Below are positions 1 through 9,600 of a stretch of 64,000 nucleotides of DNA, one piece after another. The stretch comes from an uncultured Prolixibacteraceae bacterium. GTDB taxonomy: Bacteria > Bacteroidota > Bacteroidia > Bacteroidales > Prolixibacteraceae. The stretch covers positions 1 to 64,000 of the forward strand of contig CALGIG010000045.1 of NCBI GenBank assembly GCA_937915865.1, in the 5' to 3' direction. Both the position numbers and the translations under genes were made by a program. Under the pieces are notes generated by a model. The model was not told the origin of the DNA and did not search any database. It was given only the letters and a program-made list of their open reading frames with translations. Position 1 is the first letter of the stretch. Every line of letters starts with the position of its first letter.

Positions 1-1038
1 TATGCTGCTTTTTACTTGATTTTCAATGTTTTATTGAACTTGCGAAAATTGAATACTTATAAATTGAAATACAAATAAGGACAATTGGATAAAATTACAA
101 AGAACAAAAATGACATGATTGGAAAAAATTGAGTGATTAAAATTAAACTGAAACCATCTTATGCAAAAGAAGAAAAGGTGCATAAGATTAATAATGACAA
201 CATCACAATTCAACTGTACAAATGAAGGCATAGTTTCAATTCGATTTAGTTAATACTACACTCTAGCTGGTCAGTTAAAATCAATTTTTCAAGTCATATT
301 CAACTCAAACGATATAAAAATAATCAATAAACTAATAACAGGTTCATGAAGAAACCGATCAATTACCAAAACAACAATTTGAATTATCAAACAGATATTT
401 TCATCGTTCAAAAATGTATAATCGGGCTAAATACAAATATACCCGATTAATATGTCGCTGCCAATGGAACTGTAATTTCAGCTTCTGTTTCTATAAGAAC
501 AAGCAGACTAATAGGAACAATGAAATTGCTTTTACTCTCAAATATCAGCGCTATAAGCCTCAGATTATCGTTTTACAAACTATCGAGGCTATATACCTAA
601 TAAAGCCTCTTTAATGGCTTTAATATTGTGGAAATTACTGGATACACAACAACTTAGATTTGTGTAAAGCTTAAATTTCCTATCTGTATTCTATGTCGTT
701 TAGTTAAGAAGCCCAAATCATTGAACCCGTCACTTCAAGGAACTATCTATCCCCGTTTTTACAGAAAAGCAGTCTGTTCGCGAATGGATTACTTCGCTTT
801 GTCTCGTAATGACGATCTATACTAAACAATATTGTATCTGCTGCATCAGCAAAAAGCAATTTACACTCTAATAATTAGGGTCTGCAGAAAAACATCCTAA
901 GTATTGATAGTAAATAGTATAACAAACAACTTATGAGATATGTTGCTAGCTTTTTTCAGTGTCTCATTTTTTTTCTTTGTTGGCATTTAACATTTCAATG
1001 ATGTTTTTATCCATTTGAGCGTATTTACTATAACTAAG
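1..1038. other. Intergenic stretch, no gene recognised
   Basis: No reading frame here has a plausible ribosome site, signal peptide or recognisable family. The sequence is very AT-rich. Around 777-815 a short GC-richer stretch (GCGAATGGATTACTTCGC, then GTCTCGTAATGACGA) resembles a fragment of the degraded dispersed repeats common between genes in Bacteroidota; that resemblance is from memory and not checked. No tRNA-like or rRNA-like sequence was seen. Confidence 0.5.
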
Positions 1039-1071
1039 ACACCTAACAGGTTTTGAAAACCTGTTAGGTGT
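1039..1071. repeat. Perfect 16-bp inverted repeat
   Basis: The arms ACACCTAACAGGTTTT (1039-1054) and AAAACCTGTTAGGTGT (1056-1071) are exact reverse complements around a single central G. No gene adjoins it, so a terminator role is not obvious. Palindromes of this type recur between genes in Bacteroidota, so it is probably a dispersed repeat unit. Confidence 0.75.
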
Positions 1072-1219
1072 GAAGCCTTTAGCTACCGACAAAACAGCTA
1101 GACCTCTCTCGGGTCGTTTTTATCTTCTCTGCGATTTTCAGCAAACCGTAATTACAACGTTTGACCCAAGGATGTTGTTTAATTAAATTGAATATCCCAT
1201 AGAATTATCGAATTGATTT

Positions 1220-1445
1220 AGCGTTGGGGCTTTGCCCCAAAACTCCAATTACTTTTTAGTCCTTACACAAAAAAGTACTATAAAGGTCAAGGCTGAGCCC
1301 GGTTCTCGCAAAAAAATACGTTTGACATCTAAAATCTTTTAAACTCTCCCGGTTAAACCTGGATCAAACAGAAAAGATTTTTTAACGCCGTTTTCACTAG
1401 TTTTTCGGCTCACCGGCCTGGGCCGTTTGCACTTCATTCAGCTTT
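1220..1445. repeat. Degenerate intergenic repeat-like segment
   Basis: This segment opens with a short palindrome (TTGGGGC, then GCCCCAA, 1223-1239). It continues with a compositionally distinct, GC-richer stretch that has no open frame of useful length. I recognise the style as a recurrent non-coding block seen between genes in Bacteroidota, but cannot verify copy number from this window. Confidence 0.3.
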
Positions 1446-1465
1446 AGGCAACGAAAAGGATATTC

Positions 1466-1737
1466 ATATTAAATTACACTGTTTTCCGGTTAAAATTCCC
1501 ATAGTTATCCGTAACCTAATAATTTTAAGGCATTCAAGAAGATTACGCCACTACGTGGCTTACATTTTATCATGCCTATTTTCTACAAAGATTAAACAGC
1601 AACGCTGTCAACTTCTCAGCAACGTAGTTGCTAAATCTTTGTAGCACAGTGATATTGGTTTGAAGTATTGAGCAACGTAGTTGCGACATCTTGTAATACT
1701 CCAGTTTTAACGGACAACAGTGATATAATATAAATCC
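1466..1737. repeat. Inverted-terminus element, copy 1
   Basis: The right end (1705-1737, TTTTAACGGACAACAGTGAT) and the reverse complement of the left end (1466-1495, TTTTAACCGGAAAACAGTGT) match over about 25 bases. The 270-bp unit is therefore bounded by imperfect inverted repeats. Inside are short palindromes: GCCACTACGTGGC near 1547 and the repeated GCAACGTAGTTGC near 1619 and 1673. No transposase is encoded. It resembles a small non-autonomous mobile element or a large palindromic repeat. Confidence 0.5.
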
Positions 1738-1933
1738 TCCCAATAATGCCGAGCCTTATTAAAAAACTGTTTAAATTTTATTTTACCGTTCCGTTAGGAA
1801 CAAAATGTGGGTAGGAAAAGAATGATTTCAGATGATCTCTTGTCCCGTACGGGACAAAATGAAACGATAAATGGTTATTTTTTTCTACCCATATATTTTT
1901 CCTCCGGAAAACTTAGACTTAATAATGAGAACA

Positions 1934-2116
1934 ATTTATTGTCATATTTTTTTGTACTCACCCCCGTCGTCCGCAAGGCGGCTGTTCCCCTTCTCTTTTT
2001 TCTGAAAAAGAGGGGGAAGCATCGCAGACTTCGGCGTGAACGTTCGACTGAGCTCACGCCGAAGTCTCAGTCGAACGGTACGCGGGGGTGAGTCCGTATA
2101 AAATATCATTGTTGTC
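1934..2116. repeat. ACTCACCCC-type palindromic repeat, copy A
   Basis: The left end carries TTTATTGTCATATTT then ACTCACCCCC (to 1965). The right end carries GGGGGTGAGT (2084-2093) then an AT-rich tail related to the left end in inverted orientation. The interior holds a second hairpin whose 14-bp arms begin AGACTTCGGCGTGA and end TCACGCCGAAGTCT. Other copies of the same ends lie near 11139, 14007, 14152, 18185 and 57563. No transposase is encoded. Confidence 0.6.
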
Positions 2117-2325
2117 CGGTAAAAATATGAGATTCTTCGCTTTCGCTCAGGATGACAGCTATTTGCAAGAATGCATAGGGAGTCAGGGTAGGTTTGCGGC
2201 TTCGCCGCAAACCTACCCTGACTCCCTATCACAACTCGTTGATTTCATTTCAAACGAAGTGAGAAATCTCGACTTAATGAGCGTTGTGAAGATTTAACCT
2301 GACAACAATGATAAAATATAAATTC
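2095..2325. repeat. Inverted-terminus element, copy 2
   Basis: The left end (about 2100-2120, ATATCATTGTTGTCCGGT) is the near reverse complement of the right end (about 2295-2320, AACCTGACAACAATGATA). The ends match those of the unit at 1466-1737. The interior holds degraded repeat-like text and the 26-bp perfect hairpin at 2175-2229. It abuts and shares its left edge with the ACTCACCCC repeat at 1934-2116, so the elements appear nested or adjacent. Confidence 0.5.
2175..2229. repeat. Perfect 26-bp hairpin
   Basis: Arms 2175-2200 and 2204-2229 are exact reverse complements around the 3-base loop TTC. The stem is unusually long and GC-rich for this AT-rich region. It lacks an adjacent T-tract and the nearest gene end is about 170 bp away, so it reads better as a repeat than as a terminator. 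Confidence 0.8.
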
Positions 2326-2399
2326 GAGTCCGACTTTATTTTATTCTTATTACTTAACTTGCTATATTCCAATAAATAATGATTCTTTTTAGGTCGAAC

Positions 2400-4346
2400 T
2401 TACATTAAATTAATAGTTGTACCAAGCCCAAAATATCCGTATGAAATTATTAGTTTTTTCGTATTTGTCAATTCGGGGAAATGGTATTTTGCTATAAATA
2501 TTCCGGTATTAGCTCCGGTTTCCACCACTTCTACTTTACTATTGGTACCTTTTTCATCAGTAAGGATTACCCACCCTTTGTCAATTTTATTCCAATCCTG
2601 ATTTAAAGCGGCTTTTAGTTCGATAATAATGCTTTCGCCTGCTTTAGCCTGAGATATTTCATTTTTATATCCGGCATCAAATACTTTAAGCTGCTGACTA
2701 CCTAATGTAGCGAACGTTACAGTTGTTTCCCAGCCCCTGTTCGAAACGCACCAGCCCTCAGTAGCATAGGCATTTTTACCAAAAACCTGACCGTTATTCT
2801 CACCTACAACCTTCTCAACATTTTTCGCAATCGGAAACTGACCATCAAGAGGCGTCCCGTCCAAAGTACCGCGCACCAATCCTAAACGGCCGTATCCATC
2901 AGGATGTGATTGAGGCCAGCCCTCTTCTACCCCATCCCAAAAACCACCAATCTTCACACGCTCATCACTTTTATTGCTCAAATGAGTGCCAACCGGATTA
3001 ATTCCAAATACAAAATCGACCTGTGCCCAGCCCAAGTCCCGCAAAGTTGGATCGTTCAATAAATAAGCAGCAGCAAACAACGAACCGCCCAAGGCAGGGG
3101 CGCCTCCCAGTTCTTTGGTTTTTGGATGTGCCCATTCGGTTTCGCTGTGTACCCGGTATTTCCAGAAATTATTAGTTTTTTGCTTCACGTAATTTGCCCA
3201 TGCCGCTAATTTTTCGCGGGTACCGGCAGGCGCTTTATCCGGCGCAACCAGCAGGAACCATTCGAGCGCTTGTGGAGTAATGTGTTCTGCATTGCGAATC
3301 CACCATGTATGCCGCGGATTGTTAAAATCCCAGTTTGTAATTATATCGGCAGCACTCTCCTGCGCATATTTCAGAAATTTATCCGGATGACCGTCTTTTT
3401 CATTCTTCTCGCAAAGGTACATAAACAGGTTGCTAAATACCGATTGGCCAAAAGCATTTCCCATTTCATTAAACTCCTGAAAACCCTGATCAACCCATTT
3501 TAAGCTATAAGTCCAATAGCGAACAACTTTATGTCGATCATACTTTTCCCAGTTATCAAGGCATACCCTACGGTACTTTTGATACTTTTCTTCTGACAGA
3601 TAAGGCTTCAGGAACGAATGATACGCTGCACACACCGCAGCCAGTTGGTCCAGCGTGTTCCAATAATCGTAATTCATGCGGGGCTGGCCTTCATAACCGA
3701 GTGTTCCATGCCGATAACCGGTTGGTCCGTTGTAATCGAAATATTTGTATGCAAACTCAGCATGCCAAAGAATCAGGTCAATCAAATCGGGAACATTTTT
3801 ATCGCCCAGTTCCGTTTTCCAGTTGTCGTAAAGGGCCGGATTAGCGGCATATTGCAAAACCTCGAAAACAGCCTCCAATCCGTAAGCTCCGCCATCACGA
3901 GAAGGACCGCCGCCATAAACTTTCGACATATCATATTTATCCAGATCGTCGTACCCGCGAACATCAGCGAAAAAATCGTACGCAAGTTTCGATGATACTT
4001 TTTCCATCAAATGATCGGCAATCCAAAACGGAACTGATTTGCCCCGGCCTTCCACTTCCACAATATATTCATCTCCGGCAGAAACAGGGTTAAATTCCGT
4101 AAACCAGCCTTGATTATTGATCATTTTGCCTTCAAATACCACCTGATTTGTTTTGGCTTCCATTATTTTAAACGGAGTATTATCAGGAGCTCCATAACAA
4201 ACAAACCGTTTCGATTCACCCAGATTATACCCAGCCTGATTAACGAAAGGTTTATAAATTTCTTCTTTGGCCGTTGTTTGTGAAAAACCGGACCATGCAA
4301 ATGCCAAAAGCAGGAATGCAGCAAAAAACGGTATAAAAAATTTCAT
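2400..4346 (-). CDS. GH9-like glycoside hydrolase with N-terminal Ig-like domain
   Basis: This is a secreted protein of 648 residues, last in the polysaccharide locus. It has a signal peptide (MKFFIPFFAAFLL to about residue 23). The next domain (about 28-115, YKPFVNQAGYNLGESKRF) is typical of the Ig-like domain that precedes GH9 cellulase catalytic modules. A helical toroid-like region follows (about 120-560, with VFGINPVGTHLSNKS near the end of the fold), then a small beta-rich tail. The usual GH9 DAGD catalytic pair is not evident; an RDGGAYG segment sits in the corresponding region. It may therefore be a divergent GH9 with altered specificity or no hydrolytic activity. The start was moved two codons inside to the ATG at 4346, because the upstream candidate is TTG. 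It lies 10 bp after the SGNH esterase and is probably co-transcribed with it. Confidence 0.65.
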   Translation of the reverse strand: MKFFIPFFAAFLLLAFAWSGFSQTTAKEEIYKPFVNQAGYNLGESKRFVCYGAPDNTPFKIMEAKTNQVVFEGKMINNQGWFTEFNPVSAGDEYIVEVEGRGKSVPFWIADHLMEKVSSKLAYDFFADVRGYDDLDKYDMSKVYGGGPSRDGGAYGLEAVFEVLQYAANPALYDNWKTELGDKNVPDLIDLILWHAEFAYKYFDYNGPTGYRHGTLGYEGQPRMNYDYWNTLDQLAAVCAAYHSFLKPYLSEEKYQKYRRVCLDNWEKYDRHKVVRYWTYSLKWVDQGFQEFNEMGNAFGQSVFSNLFMYLCEKNEKDGHPDKFLKYAQESAADIITNWDFNNPRHTWWIRNAEHITPQALEWFLLVAPDKAPAGTREKLAAWANYVKQKTNNFWKYRVHSETEWAHPKTKELGGAPALGGSLFAAAYLLNDPTLRDLGWAQVDFVFGINPVGTHLSNKSDERVKIGGFWDGVEEGWPQSHPDGYGRLGLVRGTLDGTPLDGQFPIAKNVEKVVGENNGQVFGKNAYATEGWCVSNRGWETTVTFATLGSQQLKVFDAGYKNEISQAKAGESIIIELKAALNQDWNKIDKGWVILTDEKGTNSKVEVVETGANTGIFIAKYHFPELTNTKKLIISYGYFGLGTTINLM

Positions 4347-4356
4347 ATTCAATAAT

Positions 4357-5796
4357 TTAGTTATGGTTATTGTTGTATTCTATTATTTTTCCGCGAACCA
4401 GGATTTTCCCCAGATACTCTACGGTTCTATTGTACTTTTCAGGATGACTGGTAATATCTGTATTTTCGTTTTCCCCCAATATATTGGTCTTATCAGGCAT
4501 TTGCGAAGAGATTATTACTTTCACAACATGTTTACCTGGCCTAACTTTCGCAAAAAAACATTGTCCCCGGTACCTGTTGTTGCAAAACCTGTTAAACCGG
4601 TTAATTGGGTTAGCAGATGAACTATCTGATGTCTCAATAAAATTATCCATATTTAATTGCCTCATTAAAAGCGGCTTGCCATCCATTTGAAATTCAAGCT
4701 GACCGACCTCTGGGCCTCCTATGTCAAACAAACCAAACATGTTTCCTTCAAACAAAAAGGTGAAAGAAGCACCTGGTTCTTCGGCTCTCAACAGATAAGG
4801 GAACCAGCCGGAAAATTGCTTCAAATCAGTTGATTCAGCAGGGTTTATTTTGATCCACTGGCTGTCGAACAAAGCGGCTACTGTGGGATCAATCATTTGG
4901 GCATCCTCCCAATTATCGGCAAGCATGGGTTCAGGCAACCTGTGATTTTTAGTTCTGGCATTCCTATTCATCTGAAGCAATGCCCGGGCGAGCGATCCGG
5001 CATATAAATTTCCTCCAGCCAACAGTGGATGAACCCCATCAGCCGAAAAAACAATTTTATCTTTTACCTGATCAGGATTTCCTTTCCAGATAAGCTTTTC
5101 TTCCTTTTCAAGGAACGCTGCTTCCATCCCTAAATGCACCGACGGAATGCTATAATGCCGGGCCAAAAGATCAAGTTTGGCAATGTGGTCAGGTATTTTC
5201 CCTTCGGGATAAATCTTTCCAACCCCATCGGTTATCGTATAAATCAGACATATATCTATTTGCGGGTTGCACCTCCAAACCTGACGAATAATGCCTTCCA
5301 TACCTTCCGCAAAAGCGCCGTTGACGGCAAACTCCACAAAAATTACATCAGGATTGTATCTCAGCAACTGTTCGTACAGACGACAGGCTCCCAAATCGGT
5401 TCCGGTTCCCGAAACACCGGCATTGATGCCAGTTATTTTGGTGTCAGGAAAAATGCTTTGAATAAATTTTGCCGACTGAACGCGGTATTGCTCATCGGCC
5501 CGGGTAATGCTTCCGCCCAAATAACCAATCGTTACCGATTTCCCGGAACGTAATTTTCTGAAAAGATTAGGCAATCCGTCTCTGATCTGAAATTCGCTTG
5601 AATGATGAAAAGACGAAGGTTGAGCAGCAGGCAGCGCAAACGAGTCAGGATAAAAAAACAGCGGGCTGGCTCCTGTCTGGCTGGCAGCTATCAGGTTTTG
5701 CTGGTCAGCCGACTGATTTTGTGCTTGCACTGGCATCTCCTTAATGAAAGCGAACAAAAAAATAAGACCTGGAAATATTTTCAGAAAATTCCTCAT
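4357..5796 (-). CDS. Secreted SGNH/GDSL-family esterase
   Basis: This 479-residue exported protein probably removes acetyl or other acyl groups from a polysaccharide. An N-terminal hydrophobic stretch looks like a signal peptide (cleavage near VQAQ, residue 26). The SGNH blocks are visible in order: GGSIT at 94-98 (nucleophile Ser96), NAGVSGTGTD at 125-134 (Gly block), FVEFAVNG at 153-160 (Asn159), and DGVHP at 253-257 (Asp253 and His256). The set is complete, so the enzyme should be catalytically competent. The C-terminal 200 residues look beta-rich and may be an accessory binding module. It sits between a SASA-type acetylesterase and the GH9-like protein with gaps of 19 and 10 bp, which fits deacetylation of the locus substrate. 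The exact acyl target is not visible. Confidence 0.75.
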   Translation of the reverse strand: MRNFLKIFPGLIFLFAFIKEMPVQAQNQSADQQNLIAASQTGASPLFFYPDSFALPAAQPSSFHHSSEFQIRDGLPNLFRKLRSGKSVTIGYLGGSITRADEQYRVQSAKFIQSIFPDTKITGINAGVSGTGTDLGACRLYEQLLRYNPDVIFVEFAVNGAFAEGMEGIIRQVWRCNPQIDICLIYTITDGVGKIYPEGKIPDHIAKLDLLARHYSIPSVHLGMEAAFLEKEEKLIWKGNPDQVKDKIVFSADGVHPLLAGGNLYAGSLARALLQMNRNARTKNHRLPEPMLADNWEDAQMIDPTVAALFDSQWIKINPAESTDLKQFSGWFPYLLRAEEPGASFTFLFEGNMFGLFDIGGPEVGQLEFQMDGKPLLMRQLNMDNFIETSDSSSANPINRFNRFCNNRYRGQCFFAKVRPGKHVVKVIISSQMPDKTNILGENENTDITSHPEKYNRTVEYLGKILVRGKIIEYNNNHN

Positions 5797-5815
5797 AAAT
5801 AGGGTTTTTTAAACA

Positions 5816-6631
5816 TTATTTTCCGGTTTTTGAATACACAAACGCGGCAGTTTTCACACCAATATCGTTTAATGCTTCCTGATTGTAATGCACAATATCT
5901 TTAAACCATCCGCGCCGTTTGAATTCACCTGTTTCATCATAGGCGATATAAACCCTTTTTATGGTATTCGCCACTTCAGCCTGGACATCGCGAACAGTCT
6001 GACAACCTTCCGGAGCTTTATCCTGCTGAAAGGCTGTTTGAATGATATAAAACGGAAGGCGTTTGCCAAACTCTTTTCTGAAACGCTGAATAACACTTAC
6101 CAGCGCCTGCCGGTATTCTTCTTTGGAAAGCTGCCCGGCGAGCATGGCGTTGGCATCGCGTTCTCCCTGTATCCAGATTATTCCTGAAAGTGAAACTCCA
6201 GCTTTCGTTTCGGCCATTTTTGTTTTTTCGACCGCCAAACCGAATAACTTTCCGCAAGAATCCCAGGTCCCGAAATCGGCCATTTCTGCTTTACGATGAC
6301 ACGAAGCTCCACCACGGGCAGCGGTAACTATATAAACTGACCGATTGGAAAGCTCGTTCAATCGTTTGGCAAAAGCAGGGGCTATACTTCCGGTTGATGC
6401 GCGCTGAAACAATTTCCAGGATTTCCCCACCGGATCTTTTAGCGGCACAAACCTGTTTTCTGAAGCGTCGAACTCGAAAGCCGTATTGGGATTACAAACA
6501 GGGCTTTTCAGCGAATCGCCCTGACCAACGGCATTGCTTTGCCCTGCCAGCAAAAAGAGTTGAGGCTTTTGCGCTGTCATCGTGTTTTGAAAAAAAAGGG
6601 AAATAAGCAGTACTAGTAAAGAATTCTTCAT
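5816..6631 (-). CDS. SASA-family carbohydrate acetylesterase
   Basis: This is a 271-residue exported esterase of the sialate O-acetylesterase/CE6-like (SASA, formerly DUF303) family. After a signal peptide ending near TMTAQ (residue 21), the protein carries GQSNAVG at 30-36 (Ser32 nucleophile), WIQGERDA at 153-160, and KDIVHYN at 244-250 (Asp245 and His248). These are the characteristic family blocks. The length fits a single-domain acetyl xylan esterase-type enzyme. It is 26 bp from the GH106 gene and 19 bp from the SGNH esterase, so the locus carries two different deacetylase folds in a row, suggesting a substrate acetylated at more than one position. Sialic acid specificity is not implied. 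Confidence 0.75.
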   Translation of the reverse strand: MKNSLLVLLISLFFQNTMTAQKPQLFLLAGQSNAVGQGDSLKSPVCNPNTAFEFDASENRFVPLKDPVGKSWKLFQRASTGSIAPAFAKRLNELSNRSVYIVTAARGGASCHRKAEMADFGTWDSCGKLFGLAVEKTKMAETKAGVSLSGIIWIQGERDANAMLAGQLSKEEYRQALVSVIQRFRKEFGKRLPFYIIQTAFQQDKAPEGCQTVRDVQAEVANTIKRVYIAYDETGEFKRRGWFKDIVHYNQEALNDIGVKTAAFVYSKTGK

Positions 6632-6657
6632 GATCGTTATTTTATGAATCTTCCCGG

Positions 6658-9600
6658 TTATTTGATTGTTTCAAGCACTACAGGTCCTAATAATCCTGAA
6701 GGAATGAGCTTGTCGTCGGCCTTCCAGAACAAGCGGGCCGACACGCTGGTTTGGCGTATTGCTCCAGGTTGTTCGTCGCCAATTAACCTGTTCCACCACT
6801 GGTTTACAAGTTCAACTTCCAGCTTGTTTGTTCCGTTTACCAGGTAAGCCGATACATTGAGCCGGTAGGGATAACACCACAGCGTATTGATTTCTTTTCC
6901 ATTCAGCCTGACTTTCGCCAAAGATTCAACCCTCCCAAGATTGATATACCAAGCTCCGGGTAATTTCCGGTCAAACGAAAAATCAATGGTATAAGTGGCC
7001 TTCCCGCAGAAATATTTCACCTCTTTATCATCAGACAACGTCCAGTCGGTTAATTGTTTAAACGTACGGTAAAAAGGCTGATGCCCATTTTCGGAAAATT
7101 TGACATTCCAGTCATCTGCAATAGTTTGCACTTTGGAATAAACTGGAAAATTCGCTTTGTCATCACCCTGAACCTGGCTTTTCCCCCGGAAAACAATAAA
7201 GCACGAACCTTCCTGCGAAAATTCCAGAGGAATAATTGTTCGTCCGTTTTGGAATGTATAATTGTTTAAAGTTCTTCGTTCGCCGGTTAGGGCATCCCAA
7301 AATTCGGGCTGTTTGTTGGCAATATGAAAAGATATTTCGGTCTTGCATTCCTCCTTTTTCTGACTGGCAATAAAGTAAATATCCGCATCGCCGTCTTTTC
7401 TGTGAGTATAAACGAAATCATCTGGCGAAATTACATCAGGCTCTAATCCGGCCTTAGAAAGAAAATCATCAAGATTAATTCCAAAACATACTTTCCCTTT
7501 ACCATAGCTATTCCATAAAACATTTTTTCCGTCAATGTTACCCCATAAGCGACCTGCAATCAATTTCACTTTGTTATCACATTCGGGAAATCCCATCAGA
7601 CTAGGCGACTGCACCGGACGTGGCCCGTATACGATCAATCCTGATTTTACGAACTCTTCAATTTTACGCAAAAGTTCAGGACGCATTGTGGCAACTGGCG
7701 GCAATACCAGTACTCTGTACGAAGCGCCTGATGGTAGCGCCAGTCGGCCATTTTCAACTTTAGCAAGGTTGACCAAAGCATCATAATTAATAAAATCCAA
7801 ATCGTAACCTTTCGGGAAATCATAAGGCAACGAAGGTTTGTCGCAAGGCACATCCTCGCCTATAAAAATGGCAACATCCGTTTGTCGCCGGCCTCTTTGT
7901 AATACTGCCGACGTACGCCTTATGTAATCAATATATGTTTTGGCATCCTGAAACCAGTTGTTGTTGCGGTTAAATTCGGAGCCATACCAGGTATTTATCC
8001 CGGGCTGATTGTCGTCGGGCTGATGAATGGAAACATGAAATGTCAAATGATTAATTCCCTGAGCAAAAGCCCAATCACCCAACATTTTAAAATCGCGGGG
8101 CATCAGCTTGTATAAATAGTTGGCTCCTGAAGTAAAAGCCTCTGCCGACACCAGATTCCGGCCATAAATGCTGGCTACCGAAGTAGCAGCCCGACAATAG
8201 GAAAAATCTCCGCCCGGCTTTTCGGCCCACCAAAATTCTCCGGCGGGCACATCGGTAAACTTGCCAAAATTGAAAAATTCGCCCGGGAAACCATGCCCGC
8301 CATAAGGCTCATGCCAAAGTTTCAACCCATTAGCCCGACTTTTTTCCAGAATTGCTTTCTCAAAATTTTCTGGCATCAAATCGGCGACCAACCGACGTAA
8401 ATCCCATAAAAACCGATCCGACTGTTCCCGGCTTTCAACCACATGGCCCTTCAGTACAGGTGTCCATGGCATCGGATCGTATCCGTAAGTTTCCCTGAAT
8501 TTCTGAACCAGATTGTCGGTCCAGTTGGCCGAGCCCTGCTCGTAGCTGTCGAGCACAATCCGCAAAAGAGTTTTCCGCTTTTCAGGAGGAATGCGTTTTA
8601 ATATTTGACCAATGTAAGAATCAAAACTAGCCTGAATTGCCTCTTTACTCAAAACATCGGCAGCAAAGCCACTTTCGGTATTTTGGGGTACAGGATGAAT
8701 CTGGACACCGGTTTGTGTCATCCCTGAATGCTGGATAACCCATTCGCCGGAAGGTACATTCCAGGTCAGTACTCCGTTGGCATCAACCTGAGGGGACAAA
8801 TTCAAAACGTCACCTTTCTTTATTGCATATCCAGCTCCAACAGGATAATATGATTCGGGATTTCGTTTCTGGTATGTAGCTTTATTTGCCAGTTGTTTTT
8901 CGCCGTAATCGTCCATCCGTTCGGCTCCCCATAGTTTTATTTCAGCAATGCGCCCCTTTTCTTCTTTCTTTCTACCAATTAAATCAGCAGATGATGCTGT
9001 TTTTGAATCGTTTTCACTTATAGTAAGTCTGAATTTAGTTGAACTAACTGCAGGAAACGATTCGGCCACCGGTACAAATGGTAAAAAACCGGAAGCAATG
9101 ATTCGTGTTTCTGCGCGGTTCACCCGCCGCAACATTACCTTTTCCCAGTTTCCACGATCATTTAAGTATTCCAATTCACAAAAAACATTTAAAGGAATAT
9201 CTGCCGGAACCAGTTCAAATGAGCGAATTGTAAATTTCTCGTTTGTATTTATTTCTATGCTCACCGGTAAATCGTACAACGAGGTTTTGGTCGTTTCATC
9301 GTCGTCGAACATATACCCGATTCCCTCAATTTGAGGAGTTGAAGTGATTTGGTGATGCTTAGCGGAAATTATTTCGTCGGTTCCTTTTGTCACTGGAAAC
9401 GCATGAACACCAACCTGCTGAAATTTGAATTTTGATTTGTCAATATCATATTCAAACGACAAAGAAGATTGGCGGACACGTTCGTTCGATTCATAACAAG
9501 GTAATTGCATCACCAGTTTCTGAGGCCCTTTCACCCTATATTCATGAATATCCAGGTAGCGCATGGCCTGTTCAGGCTTGATCCAGGAACCGCCAGTTCC

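Noticed and set aside
31..614. Two 66-codon frames near the window start
   Set aside because: They are AT-driven, Phe- and Asn-rich products with no domain and no operon partner.
1807..2297. Overlapping short frames on both strands near 1.8-2.3 kb
   Set aside because: They run through palindromic repeats, read in both directions with arginine-rich low-complexity products, and have no ribosome site or family resemblance.
3618..3995. Plus-strand frame of 125 codons inside the GH9-like gene
   Set aside because: It is a shadow of the real minus-strand gene, which has a signal peptide and recognisable domains.
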